Shown here: positions 14,357-23,766 of the stretch, piece after piece | Layout of the letters: each line of letters starts with the position of its first letter | How positions within the stretch are numbered: the stretch's first letter is position 1 | NCBI RefSeq assembly: GCF_023159225.1 | Contig: NW_025957098.1 | Location: forward strand, 1-64,000 | Length of the DNA: 64,000 nucleotides | Reading direction: 5' to 3' | From: Perognathus longimembris pacificus | Lineage: Eukaryota > Chordata > Mammalia > Rodentia > Heteromyidae | Notes under the pieces: generated by a model | The model's database searches: none | Told to the model about the DNA's origin: nothing | The model's input: the letters and a program-made list of their open reading frames with translations, nothing else | Made by a program: the position numbers and the translations under genes

Positions 14357-16408
14357 TACTTCCTGGTATGGTTACTCTACTGGTAACTCCCCAAAAGAAT
14401 CTGGATTGTGGTGAGGGAACAGAGAAAAAAGCTCATTTAGGACCTGCACTTACGAAGGGGGTAGGCAGCTGTATATCAGGGAGTAAACCTTCTGAGAATA
14501 AAAACAGCTGGAGCTTGTTAAGGTAATTACACAGGGGAAAGGATAATGTACTGGGAACTCCTCAGAAGAATCTGATTTGTGGTGAGGGGAGAGAGATAAA
14601 TGCTCATTTAGGAACGACATGAACATGCTGTGTAGGTAGCTGTTTATCAGTAAAAATCTCCACTGAAATTAAGAAAAGCAGTAGCTTAATAAATTAAGTA
14701 CTTCCTGGTATGGTTACTGTACTGGTAACTCCCCAAAAGAATCTGGATTTTGGTGAGGGAACAGAGCAAAAAGCTAATTTAGGACCTGCACTTACGAACG
14801 GGTTAGGCAGCTGTATATCAGGGAGTAAACCTTCTGAGAATAAAAACAGCTGGAGCTTGTTAAGGTAATTACACAGGGGAAAGGATAATGTACTGGGAAC
14901 TCCTCAGAAGAATCTGATTTGTGGTGAGGGGAGAGAGATAAAAGCTCATTTAGGAACGACATGAACATGCTGGGTAGGTAGCTGTTTATCAGTAAATATC
15001 TCCACTGAGATTAAGAAAAGCAGTAGCTTAATAAATTAAGTACTTCCTGGTATGGTTACTATACTGGTAACTCCCCAATAGAATCTGGATTTTGGTGAGG
15101 GAACAGAGAAAAAAGCTCATTTAGGACCTGCACTTACGAAGGGGGTAGGCAACTGTATATCAGGGAGTAAACCTTCTGAGCAAAAAAAACAGCTGGAGCT
15201 TGTTAAGGTAATTACACAGGGGAAAGGATAATGTACTGGGAACTCCTCAGAAGAATCTGATTTGTGGTGAGGGGAGAGAGATAAAAGCTCATTTAGGAAC
15301 GACATGAACATGCTGCGTAGGTAGCTGTTTATCAGTAAATATCTGCACTGAGATTAAGAAAAGCAGTAGCTTAATAAATTAAGTACTTCCTGGTATGGTT
15401 ACTGTACTGGTAACTCCCCAAAAGAATCTGGATTTTGCTGAGGGAACAGAGAAAAAAGCTCATTTAGGACCTGCACTTACGAAGGGGGTAGGCAGCAGTA
15501 TATCAGGGAGTAAACCTTCTGAGAATAAAAAAAGCTGGAGCTTGTTAAGGTAATTACACAGGGGAAAGGATAATGTATTGGGAACTCCTCAGAAGAATCT
15601 GATTTGTGGTGAGGGGAGAGAGATAAAAACTCATTTAGGAACGACATGAACATGCTGCGTAGGTAGCTGTTTATCAGTAAATATCTCCACTGAGATTAAG
15701 AAAAGCAGTAGCTTAATAAATTAAGTAGTTCCTGGTATGGGTACTGTACTGGTAACTCCCCAAAAGAATCTGGATTGTGGTGAGGGAACAGAGAAAAAAT
15801 CTCATTTAGGACCTGCACTTACGAAGGGGGTAGGCAGCTGTATATCAGGGAGTAAAACTTCTGAGAATAAAAACAGCTGGAGCTTGTTAAGGTAATTACA
15901 CAGGGGAAAGGATAATGTACTGGGAACTCCTCAGAAGAATCTGATTTATGGTGAGGGGGGAGAGATAAAAGCTCATTTAGGAACGACATGAACATGCTGC
16001 GTAGGTAGCTGTTTATCAGTAAATATCTCCACTGAGATTAAGAAAAGCAGTAGCTTAATAAATTAATTACTTCCTGGTATGGTTACTGTACTGGTAACTC
16101 CCCAAAAGAATCTGGATTGTGGTGAGGGAACAGAGAAAAAGCTCACTTAGGAACTGCACTTACGCAGGGGGTAGGCAGCAGTATATCAGGGAGTAAACCT
16201 TCTGAGAATAAAAACAGCTGGAGCTTGTTAAGGTAATAACACAGGGGAAAGGATAATGTACTGGGAACTCCTCAGAAGAATCTGATTTGTGGTGAGGGGA
16301 GAGAGATAAAAGCTCATTTAGGAACGACATGAACATGCTGCGTAGGTAGCTGTTTATCAGTAAATATCTGCACTGAGATTAAGAAAAGCAGTAGCTTAAT
16401 AAATTAAG
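14357..16408 (-). repeat. Array A six-unit tandem duplication, copy 2
   Basis: Immediate second copy of the six-unit block at 12305-14356. The last unit (start about 16068) keeps GCTCACTTAGGAACTGC but differs at ACGCAGGGGG and GCAGCAGTATATC, so the right edge is less sure than the left. Confidence 0.8.
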
Positions 16409-16750
16409 TACTTCCTGGTATGGTTACTGTACTGGTAACTCCCCAAAAGAATCTGGATTGTGGTGAGGGAACAGAGAAAAAAGCTCATTTAGGACCTGCA
16501 CTTACGAAGGGGGTAGGCAGCTGTATATCAGGGAGTAAACCTTCTGAGAATAAAAACAGCTGGAGCTTGTTAAGGTAATTACGCAGGGGAAAGGATAAGG
16601 TACTGGGAACTCCTCAGAAGAATCTGATTTGTGGTGAGGGGAGAGAGATAAAAGCTCATTTAGGAACGACATGAACATGCTGCGTACGTAGCTGTTGATC
16701 AGTAAATATCTCCACTGAGATTAAGAAAAGCAGTAGATTAATAAATTAAG
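16409..16750 (-). repeat. Representative array A unit, close to consensus (342 bp)
   Basis: One unit from TACTTCCTGG to AATTAAG that departs little from the majority sequence, given as a reference for the array. Half A1 is 16409-16579 and half A2 is 16580-16750. A2 contains a purine-rich run (GGTGAGGGGAGAGAGATAAA), the complement of the pyrimidine-rich box seen in array B. A1 carries the dyad-like ACAGCTGGAGCTTGTT, the complement of the B motif around AAGCTGCAGCTG. Confidence 0.9.
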
Positions 16751-17776
16751 TACTTCCTGGTATGGCTACTGTACTGGTAACTCCCCAAAAGAATCTGGAT
16801 TGTGGTGAGGGAACAGAGAAAAAAGCTCATTTAGGACCTGCACTTACGAAGGGGGTAGGCAGCTGTATATCAGGGAGTAAACCTTCTGAGAATAAAAACA
16901 GCTAGAGCTTGTAAAGGTAATTACAGAGGGGAAAGGATAATGTACTGGGAACTCCTCAGAAGAATCTGATTTGTGGTGAGGGGAGAGAGATAAAAGCTCA
17001 TTTAGGAACGACATGAACATGCTGCGTAGGTAGCTGTTTATCAGTAAATATCTCCACTGAGATTAAGAAAAGCAGTAGCTTAATAAATTAAGTACTTCCT
17101 GGTATGGTTACTGTACTGGAAACTCCCCAAAAGAATCTGGATTGTGGTGAGGGAACAGAGAAAAAAGCTTATTTAGGACCTGCACTTACGAAGGGGGTAG
17201 GCAGCTGTATATCAGGGTGTAAACCTTCTGAGAATAAAAACATCTGGAGCTTGTTAAGGTAATTACACAGGGGAAAGGATAATGTACTGGGAACTCCTCA
17301 GAAGAATCTGATTTGTGGTGAGGGGAGAGAGATAAACGCTCATTTAGGAACGACATGAACATGATGCGTACGTAGCTGTTGATCAGTAAATATCTCCACT
17401 GAGATTAAGAAAAGCAGTAGCTTAATAAATTAAGTACTTCCTGGTATGGTTACTGTACTGGTAACTCCCCAAAAGAATCTGGATTGTGGTGAGGGAACAG
17501 AGAAAAAAGGTCATTTAGGACCTGCACTTACGAAGGGGGTAAGCAGCATTATATCAGGGAGGAAACCTTCTGAGAATAAAAACAGCTGGAGCTTGTTAAG
17601 ATAATTATACAGGGGAAAGGATAATGTACTGGGAACTCCTCAGAAGAATCTGATTTGTGGTGAGGGGAGCGAGATAAAAGCTCATTTAGGAACGACATGA
17701 ACATGCTGCATAGCAAGCTGTTTATCAGTAAATATCTCCACTGAGATTAAGAAAAGCAGTAGCTTAATAAATTAAG

Positions 17777-19144
17777 TACTTCCTGGTATGGGTACTGTAC
17801 TGGTAACTCCCCAAAAGAATCTGGATTTTGGTGAGGGAACAGAGAAAAAAGCTCATTTAGGACCTGCACTTACTAACGGGGTAGGCAGCTGTATATCAGG
17901 GAGTAAACCTTCTGAGAATAAAAACAGCTGGAGCTGGTTAAGGTAATTACACAGGGGCAAGGATAATGTACTGGGAACTCCTCAGAAGAATCTGATTTGT
18001 GGTGAGGGGAGAGAGATAAAAGCTCATTTAGGAACGACATGAACATGCTGCGTAGGTAGCTGTTTATCAGTAAATATCTCCACTGAGATTAAGAAAAGCA
18101 GTAGCTTAATAAATTAAGTACTTCCTGGTATGGTTACTGTACTGGTAACTCCCCAAAAGAATCTGGATTGTGGTGAGGGAACAGAGAAAAAAGCTCATTT
18201 AGGACCTGCACTTACGAAGGGGGTAGGCAGCAGTATATCAGGGAGTAAACCTTCTGCGAATAAAAAAAGCTGGAGCTTGTTAAGGTAATTACACAGGGGA
18301 AAGGATAATGTACTGGGAACTCCTCAGAAGAATCTGATTTGTGGTGAGGGGAGAGAGATAAAAGCCCATTTAGGAACGACATGAACATGCTGCGTAGGTA
18401 GCTGTTTATCAGTAAATATCTCCACTAAGATTAAGAAAAGCAGTAGCTTAATAAATTAAGTACTTCCTGGTATGGGTACTGTACTGGTAACTCCCCAAAA
18501 GAATCTGGATTGTGGTGAGGGAACAGAGAAAAAAGCTCATTTAGGACCTGCACTTACGAAGAGGGTAGGCAGCTGTATATCAGGGAGTATCGCTTCTGAG
18601 AATAAAAACAGCTGGAGCTTGTTAAGGTAATTACACAGGGGAAAGGATAATGTACTGGGAACTCCTCAGAAGAATCTGATTTGTGGTGAGGGGAGAGAGA
18701 TAAAAGCTCATTTAGGAACGACATGAAAATGCTTCGTAGGTAGCTGTTTATCAGTAAATATCTCCATTGAAATTAAGAAAAGTAGTAGCTTAATAAATTA
18801 AGTACTTCCTGTTATGGTTACTGTACTGGTAACTCCCCAAAAGAATCTGGATTGTGGTGAGGGAACAGAGAAAAAAGCTCATTTAGGACCTGCACTTACG
18901 AAGGGGGTAGGCAGCTCTATATCAGGGAGTAAACCTTCTGAGAATAAAAAAAGCTGGAGCTTGTTAAGGTAATTACACATGGGAAAGGGTAATGTACTGG
19001 GAACTCCTCAGAAGAATCTGATTTGTGGTGAGGGGAGAGAGATAAAAGCTCATTTAGGAACGACGTGAACATGCTGCGTAGGTAGCTGTTTATCAGTAAA
19101 TATCTCCACTGAGATTAAGAAAAGCAGTAGCTTAATAAATTAAG
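17777..19144 (-). repeat. Array A four-unit block, copy 1 (pairs with 19145-20852)
   Basis: Ordered units: 17777 with TACTAACGGGG, GAGCTGGTTAAGG and GGGGCAAGG; 18119 with CTTCTGCGAATAAAAAAAGC and AAAGCCCATTT; 18461 with ACGAAGAGGGTAGG, GGGAGTATCGCTTCTG and GAAAATGCTTCG; 18803 with TTCCTGTTATGG and GGCAGCTCTATATC. The same order recurs from 19145. Confidence 0.85.
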
Positions 19145-20852
19145 TACTTCCTGGTATGGGTACTGTACTGGTAACTCCCCAAAAGAATCTGGATTTTGGT
19201 GAGGGAACAGAGAAAAAAGCTCATTTAGGACCTGCACTTACTAACGGGGTAGGCAGCTGTATATCAGGGAGTAAACCTTCTGAGAATAAAAACAGCTGGA
19301 GCTGGTTAAGGTAATTACACAGGGGCAAGGATAATGTACTGGGAACTCCTCAGAAGAATCTGATTTGTGGTGAGGGGAGAGAGATAAAAGCTCATTTAGG
19401 AACGACATGAACATGCTGCGTAGGTAGCTGTTTATCAGTAAATATCTCCACTGAGATTAAGAAAAGCAGTAGCTTAATAAATTAAGTACTTCCTGGTATG
19501 GTTACTGTACTGGTAACTCCCCAAAAGAATCTGGATTGTGGTGAGGGAACAGAGAAAAAGCTCACTTAGGACCTGCACTTACGAAGGGGGTAGACAGCTG
19601 TATATCAGGGAGTAAACCTTCTGAGAATAAAAACAGCTGGAGCTTGTTAAGGTAATTACACAGGGGAAAGGATAATGTACTGGGAAATCCTCAGAAGAAT
19701 CTGATTTGTGGTGAGGGGAGAGAGATAAAAGCTCATTTAGGAACGACATGAACATGCTGCGTAGGTAGCTGTTTATCAGTAAATATCTCCACTGAGATTA
19801 AGAAAAGCAGTAGCTTAATAAATTAAGTACTTCCTGGTATGGTTACTGTACTGGTAACTCCCCAAAAGAATCTGGATTGTGGTGAGGGAACAGAGAAAAA
19901 AGCTCATTTAGGACCTGCACTTACGAAGGGGGTAGGCAGCAGTATATCAGGGAGTAAACCTTCTGCGAATAAAAAAAGCTGGAGCTTGTTAAGGTAATTA
20001 CACAGGGGAAAGGATAATGTACTGGGAACTCCTCAGAAGAATCTGATTTGTGGTGAGGGGAGAGAGATAAAAGCCCATTTAGGAACGACATGAACATGCT
20101 GCGTAGGTAGCTGTTTATCAGTAAATATCTCCACTGAGATTAAGAAAAGCAGTAGCTTAATAAATTAAGTACTTCCTGGTATGGGTACTGTACTGGTAAC
20201 TCCCCAAAAGAATCTGGATTGTGGTGAGGGAACAGAGAAAAAAGCTCATTTAGGACCTGCACTTACGAAGAGGGTAGGCAGCTGTATATCAGGGAGTATC
20301 GCTTCTGAGAATAAAAACAGCTGGAGCTTGTTAAGGTAATTACACAGGGGAAAGCATAATGTACTGGGAACTCCTCAGAAGAATCTGATTTGTGGTGAGG
20401 GGAGAGAGATAAAAGCTCATTTAGGAACGACATGAAAATGCTTCGTAGGTAGCTGTTTATCAGTAAATATCTCCATTGAAATTAAGAAAAGTAGTAGCTT
20501 AATAAATTAAGTACTTCCTGTTATGGTTACTGTACTGTTAACTCCCCAAAAGAATCTGGATTGTGGTGAGGGAACAGAGAAAAAAGCTCATTTAGGACCT
20601 GCACTTACGAAGGGGGTAGGCAGCTCTATATCAGGGAGTAAACCTTCTGAGAATAAAAACAGCTGGAGCTTGTTAAGGTAATTACACAGGGGAAAGGATA
20701 ATGTACTGGGAACTCCTCAGAAGAATCTGATTTGTGGTGAGGGGAGAAGATAAAAGCTCATTTAGGAACGACATGAACATGCTGCGTAGGTAGCTCTTTA
20801 TCAGTAATTATCTCCACTGAGATTAAGAAAAGCAGTAGCTTAATAAATTAAG
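19145..20852 (-). repeat. Array A five-unit block, copy 2 with one extra unit
   Basis: The four units of 17777-19144 recur here, but the first is offset 1368 bp (4 units) and the next three 1709 bp (5 units), because a unit at 19487-19827 sits between them. The extra unit carries GCTCACTTAGG and GTAGACAGCTG, marks of the unit at about 14016, so it comes from elsewhere in the array. Confidence 0.82.
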
Positions 20853-20890
20853 TACTTCCTGGTATGGTTACTGTACTGGTAACTCCCCAA

Positions 20891-20907
20891 AAGAATCTGG
20901 ATTGTGG
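20891..20907. repeat. Left target-site duplication of the SINE (17 bp)
   Basis: AAGAATCTGGATTGTGG, which is array A sequence, stands directly before the SINE and again directly after its A-rich tail at 21130-21146. The last G could belong to the SINE instead. Confidence 0.9.
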
Positions 20908-20917
20908 GCTGGGGATA

Positions 20918-20972
20918 TAGCCTAGTGGCAAGATTGCCTGCCTCGGATACACGAGACTCTAGGTTCGATTTT
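20918..20972 (+). promoter_or_regulatory. SINE internal pol III promoter (A box and B box)
   Basis: The A box is TAGCCTAGTGG (20918-20928) and the B box GGTTCGATTTT (20962-20972), at the spacing usual for tRNA-derived SINEs. A second A-box-like TGGCTCAAGTGG lies in the right part at 21013-21024. Activity is not shown; the B box has lost its CC end. Confidence 0.65.
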
Positions 20973-21097
20973 CCAGCACCACATATACAGAAAACGGCCA
21001 GAAGCGGCGCTGTGGCTCAAGTGGCACAGTGCTAGCCTTGAGCGGGAAGAAGCCAGGGACAGTGCTCAGGTCCTGAGTCCAAGGCCCAGGACTGGCC

Positions 21098-21129
21098 AAA
21101 AAAAAAACAAAAAAAAAAACAAAAAAACA
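21098..21129 (+). repeat. A-rich tail of the SINE
   Basis: Runs of 7-10 A separated by single C residues, ending right before the second target-site duplication. No TTTT pol III terminator is seen between the body and the tail, so transcription would have to end in downstream satellite. Confidence 0.85.
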
Positions 21130-21146
21130 AAGAATCTGGATTGTGG
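21130..21146. repeat. Right target-site duplication of the SINE (17 bp)
   Basis: Exact repeat of 20891-20907. Array A then continues in register, so the insertion removed no satellite sequence. Confidence 0.9.
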
Positions 21147-21754
21147 TGAGGGAACAGAGAAAAAAGCTCATTTAGGACCTGCACTTACGAAGGGGGTAGG
21201 CAGCTGTATATCAGGGAGTAAACCTTCTGAGAATAAAAACAGTTGGAGCTTGTTAAGGTAATTACAAGGGGAAAGGATAATGTACTGGGAACTCCTCAGA
21301 AGAATCTGATTTATGGTGCGGGGAGAGAGATAAAAGCTCATTTAGGAAAGACCTCAACATGCTGCATAGGTAGTTGTTTATCAGTAAAGATCTCCACTGA
21401 GATTAAGAAAAGCAGTAGCTTAATAAATTAAGTACTTCCTGGTATGGCTACTGTACTGGTAACTCCCCAAAAGAATCTGGATTGTGGTGAGGGAACAGAG
21501 AAAAAAGCTCTTTTAGGACCTGCACTTACGAAGGGGGTAGGCAGCTGTATATCAGGGAGTAAACCTTCTGAGAATAAAAACAGCTGGAGATTGTTAAGGT
21601 AATTACACAGGGGAAAGGATAATGTACTTTGAACTCCTCAGAAGAATCTGATTTGTGGTGAGGGGAGAGAGATAAAAGCTCATTTAGGAACGACATGAAC
21701 ATGCTGCGTAGGTAGCTGTTTATCAGTAAATATATCCACTGAGATTAAGAAAAA

Positions 21755-21768
21755 CTTGTTAAGGTAAT
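21755..21768. other. A/B array junction with 14-bp array A filler
   Basis: Array A runs normally to GAGATTAAGAAAA at about 21754. The next 14 bases, CTTGTTAAGGTAAT, belong to a different place in the A unit (the A1/A2 border). From 21769 the sequence GCGTAGAGGACACAAATGAG is the end of monomer m14 of array B. The switch also reverses family orientation. Confidence 0.8.
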
Positions 21769-21785
21769 GCGTAGAGGACACAAAT

Positions 21786-21954
21786 GAGCCTATATCTCTC
21801 TTCCCGACCACAAATCAGATGCAATCGAGGACCACGGGGTTCACTCGCTATGGCCCGCACGGCCTAACCGACCTAGCTGCATCTGTTCTCATTCTCTGAG
21901 GAGATTTCCCAGATGTCCAGCTACTTAGTCCTGTGTTGCTTACAGTACACAAAT
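21786..21954 (+). repeat. B monomer m1 (169 bp)
   Basis: Opens GAGCCTATATCTCTCTTCCC and lacks the usual CCAGCAC. Marks are GATGCAAT, GGACCACGGGGTTCAC, CCTAACCGACCTAGCTGCAT and GATTTCCCAGATGTCC. The central dyad is altered to AGCTGCATCTG. Confidence 0.85.
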
Positions 21955-22128
21955 GCGCCTTTACCCCTCTTCCAGCACCACAAAAGCGAACCTGTGGAGG
22001 AAAGCGTCGTTCACTCAATAGGCCACGACCGGCATACTAGACGTAACAAGTTGTAGCTGTTCTCATTCTCCCAGGACATATTCACTGATAGACCGCAACT
22101 TACGCGTTGTTGCGAACAGGACATTAAT
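21955..22128 (+). repeat. B monomer m2 (174 bp)
   Basis: Opens GCGCCTTTACCCCTCTTCC. Marks are GCGAACCTGTGGAGGAAAGC, GTCGTTCACTCAATAGGCC, CATACTAGACGTAACAAG and GATAGACCGCAACTTACGCG. Confidence 0.85.
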
Positions 22129-22298
22129 GAGCCTTTATCTCTCTTCCAGCACCACAAAGCAGATCCAATCTAGGACAGCGGAGATCTTTGGCTATGGCCA
22201 GAACGGCCTACTTTAACAAGCAGAAGCTGCTCGGATTCACGACGGATACATTCTGTGATGTACAGGTACTTACCCCGGTGGTGCGTACAGACACAAAT
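22129..22298 (+). repeat. B monomer m3 (170 bp)
   Basis: Close to consensus in its first third, then GGCTATGGCCAGAACGGCC, AACAAGCAGAAGCTGCTCGG and CACGACGGATACATTCTGTG. In many copies the dyad reads AGCAGCAGCTGC. Confidence 0.85.
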
Positions 22299-22464
22299 GA
22301 GCATTTTCTGTCTTCCACCACCACAAAGCATGTCTTCTCTAGAACAGCACTGTTCAACCGCTGTGGCCTGAAAGATGGCCTGAAGATTCAGCTGTTCTCC
22401 TTAGCCGAGGAGATATTTCCTGATGTACCACAACTCACCCCGGTGGTGAGTACAGGTCATAAAT
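22299..22464 (+). repeat. B monomer m4 (166 bp), among the most diverged
   Basis: Opens GAGCATTTTCTGTCTTCCAC. Marks are GCATGTCTTCTCTAGAACAG, CTGTTCAACCGCTGTGGCC and AAAGATGGCCTGAAGATTC. It ends CCGGTGGTGAGTACAGG, which includes a consensus-like GTGAGT at 22446-22451. Confidence 0.85.
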
Positions 22465-22631
22465 GAGCCCTTCTCTATTCCAGTATCAAAAGCAGTTCCA
22501 ATCGAAGACAGCGGAGTTTTCGCGCTTTGGCCCGAAGGCCTACCCAAACAAGCTGTAGCTGTTCTCATTCACCGAGGAGATATTCCCTGATATACATATA
22601 CTTACCCGCGTTGTTCGTACAGCATATCAAT
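22465..22631 (+). repeat. B monomer m5 (167 bp)
   Basis: Opens GAGCCCTTCTCTATTCCAG. Marks are AAAAGCAGTTCCAATCGAAG, GTTTTCGCGCTTTGGCCCG and GTTGTTCGTACAG. It is rich in CpG. Confidence 0.85.
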
Positions 22632-22782
22632 GAGCCTTTATCTCTCTTCCAGGACCATAAAGCAGATCCTATGGAGAATAGCCGAGTTCACTCGCTATGT
22701 CCCGACCAGGCTACCTTAACAAGTTGCAGCTGTTCTCATTCACCGTGGAGCTATTTCCTGCTGGTGCCTAGAGGACACAGGT
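22632..22782 (+). repeat. B monomer m6 (151 bp, internal deletion)
   Basis: Marks are CCATAAAGCAGATCCTATGG, AATAGCCGAG and GCTATGTCCCGACCAGG. After GAGCTATTTCCTG it jumps to CTGGTGCCTAGAGG, missing about 20 bp that other monomers have there (ATATACAGCTACTTACC). Confidence 0.85.
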
Positions 22783-22955
22783 GAACCTTTATCTCTCTTC
22801 CAGCAACACTAAGCACATCCAACCTCTGAAAACAGCGGGGGTCACTCGCTAAGACCCGACCTTCGTACATGAACAAGCTGCAGCTGTACTAATTCACCGT
22901 GGAGATATTTCCTAATATTTGCTACTTACCCCGCTGGTGCGAAGAGGACACAAAT
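22783..22955 (+). repeat. B monomer m7 (173 bp)
   Basis: Opens GAACCTTTATC. Marks are CAACACTAAGCACATCC, AACAGCGGGGGTCACTCGC, CTTCGTACATGAACAAG and CCTAATATTTGCTACTTACC. Confidence 0.85.
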
Positions 22956-23116
22956 GAGCCTTTATCTCTCTTCCAGCACCCCAACGCCGATTGAATCTAG
23001 GACAGAGGAGTTTATTCCCTATGGCCCCACGATCCTACCCTATCAAGCTGCAGCTGTAATCATTCAGCTCGGAGATATTTCCTGATATACAGCTACTTAC
23101 CTCCATTGTGCGTGTA
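22956..23116 (+). repeat. B monomer m8 (161 bp)
   Basis: Marks are CACCCCAACGCCGATTGAAT, GAGTTTATTCCCTATGGCCC, ACGATCCTACCCTATCAAG and GTAATCATTCAGCTCGG. It ends early at CCATTGTGCGTGTA. Confidence 0.85.
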
Positions 23117-23262
23117 GCCTTTATTTCTCTTCCAGCACTTTAAAGCATATCCCTTCGGGAAGAGCGGAGTTCTCTCACAATGTTCCCACCAGGCTACCTT
23201 AACAAGCTGCAGCTGTTCTCATTCACCGTGGAGGTATTTCCTGGTGCGAAGAGAACTCAAAG
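23117..23262 (+). repeat. B monomer m9 (146 bp, shortened at both ends)
   Basis: Opens GCCTTTATTTCTCTTCC, then GCACTTTAAAGC and CCCTTCGGGAAGAGCGGAG. Like m6 it lacks the box before the monomer end (GTATTTCCTGGTGCGAAGAG). The shortest type in the HOR. Confidence 0.85.
23153..23169 (+). promoter_or_regulatory. CENP-B-box-like 17-mer in monomer m9 (partial match)
   Basis: CTTCGGGAAGAGCGGAG matches 7 of the 9 core positions of the mammalian CENP-B box (nTTCGnnnnAnnCGGGn): TTCG and CGG are kept, while the central A and last G differ. A related CTTCGAGAAGAGCGGAG recurs in many other m9 copies. Binding is not implied; the mismatches are at core positions. Confidence 0.25.
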
Positions 23263-23431
23263 GAGCCTTGGTCTCTCTTCCAGCACCCCTAAGCCGATTG
23301 AAACTAGGACAGCGGAGTTTATTCGCTATGGCCCCACGAGCCTACCTATCAAGCTGCAGCTGTAATCATTCAGCTCGCAGATATTTCCTGATACACAGCT
23401 ACTTACCCGGTGGTGTAGAGAGATTATAAAT
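23263..23431 (+). repeat. B monomer m10 (169 bp)
   Basis: Opens GAGCCTTGGTCTCTC. Marks are CCTAAGCCGATTGAAACTAG, CCACGAGCCTACCTATCAAG, TTCAGCTCGCAG and GTGGTGTAGAGAGATTATAA. It is a close relative of m8. Confidence 0.85.
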
Positions 23432-23605
23432 GAGCCTTGATCACTCTTCCAGCACCACATAGCGATCCAATCGAGGACAGCGGAGTTCACTGTCTATGGC
23501 CCGCCCGATCAGCCTACTCTAACAAGCTGCAGCTGTTCTCATTCACCGAGGAGATGTTACGTGATGTATACCTAGTTGCCCCTGTGGTGCATACAGGATG
23601 TAAAT
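23432..23605 (+). repeat. B monomer m11 (174 bp)
   Basis: Opens GAGCCTTGATCACTC. Marks are CACATAGCGATCCAATCG, CCCGCCCGATCAGCCTACTC and GATGTTACGTGATGTA. It ends GCATACAGGATGTAAAT. Confidence 0.85.
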
Positions 23606-23766
23606 GAGCCTTTATCTCAATTCCAGCATCACCACGCAGATTCGATCTAGGACAGCGGAGTTTACTCTCTATGGCCGGTCAGGCCTCCAATAACAAGCTG
23701 CAGCTGTTCTCATTCACTGAGAAGGTATATAGCTATTCATCTCGGTGGTGCGTAAAATACATAAAT
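23606..23766 (+). repeat. B monomer m12 (161 bp)
   Basis: Marks are CACCACGCAGATTCGATC, GTTTACTCTCTATGGCC and CCTCCAATAACAAG. GAGAAGGTATATAGCTATTC replaces the usual GATATTTCCTGATATACAGC; it ends CGTAAAATACATAAAT. Confidence 0.85.

Larger units (their letters stand above)
20908..21129 (+). mobile_element. SINE with ID/tRNA-Ala-like left part and second right part (IDL-Geo type)
   Basis: The element opens GCTGGGGATATAGCC as rodent ID elements do. It has a pol III A box TAGCCTAGTGG at 20918-20928 and a B box GGTTCGATTTT at 20962-20972 (canonical GGTTCGANTCC, so two end bases are changed). After CAGCACCACATATACAGAAAA comes a different unit from about 20992, GGCGCTGTGGCTCAAGTGG through GGCCCAGGACTGGCC at 21097. 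The tail at 21098-21129 is A-rich with scattered C. This layout fits the dimeric SINE known as IDL-Geo, described from geomyoid rodents; the family assignment rests on my memory of its structure. It lies in the plus direction, with an intact 17-bp target-site duplication, so insertion is fairly recent and post-dates the array. Confidence 0.8.
1..21754 (-). repeat. Satellite array A: tandem 342-343 bp dimeric units (about 63 copies)
   Basis: The stretch is an uninterrupted head-to-tail array apart from one SINE. Using the start tag TACTTCCTGGTATGG, successive starts lie at 339, 14357, 14699, 15041, 15384, 15726 and so on, giving a period of 342-343 bp and about 63 units, the first and last partial. 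Within a unit the second half repeats the first at an offset of 171 bp: AACTCCCCAAAAGAATCT answers to AACTCCTCAGAAGAATCT, GCTCATTTAGGACC to GCTCATTTAGGAAC, and AGCTGTATATCAG to AGCTGTTTATCAG. Units differ from each other by scattered substitutions and 1-bp indels. Strand is given as minus because the reverse complement is what aligns with array B. No gene is visible in the array. Confidence 0.97.

Noticed and set aside
20908..20985. A true tRNA gene
   Set aside because: A and B boxes are present, but the B box is degenerate, no cloverleaf is kept, and the sequence runs into the second SINE part, an A-rich tail and a target-site duplication.
21098..21129. Poly(A) signal or processed pseudogene tail
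   Set aside because: The A-rich run belongs to the SINE, which is complete from its ID-like start; no mRNA-derived sequence stands before it.
20959..21171. Minus-strand 70-codon frame over the SINE
   Set aside because: It is the antisense of the SINE, with a run of F codons from the A-rich tail.
1..21754. CRISPR-like regularly spaced repeats
   Set aside because: There are no unique spacers; the whole 342-bp period repeats. The SINE and HOR structure are those of an animal genome.
22188..22466. Plus-strand open frames of 60-145 codons at fixed places in the B HOR copies (for example here)
   Set aside because: They recur because the DNA recurs, shift frame with every small indel, have no recognisable domain, and span monomer borders. 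Similar frames on the minus strand of A share words such as NE-LSL and HHK only because A is B's reversed relative. Nothing indicates selection on protein.
22783..22955. Relation to the kangaroo-rat HS-beta satellite (short repeat with ACAGCGGG)
   Set aside because: m7 and m14 contain ACAGCGGG once, but there is no 10-bp periodicity; a chance match of eight bases is likely in 42 kb.
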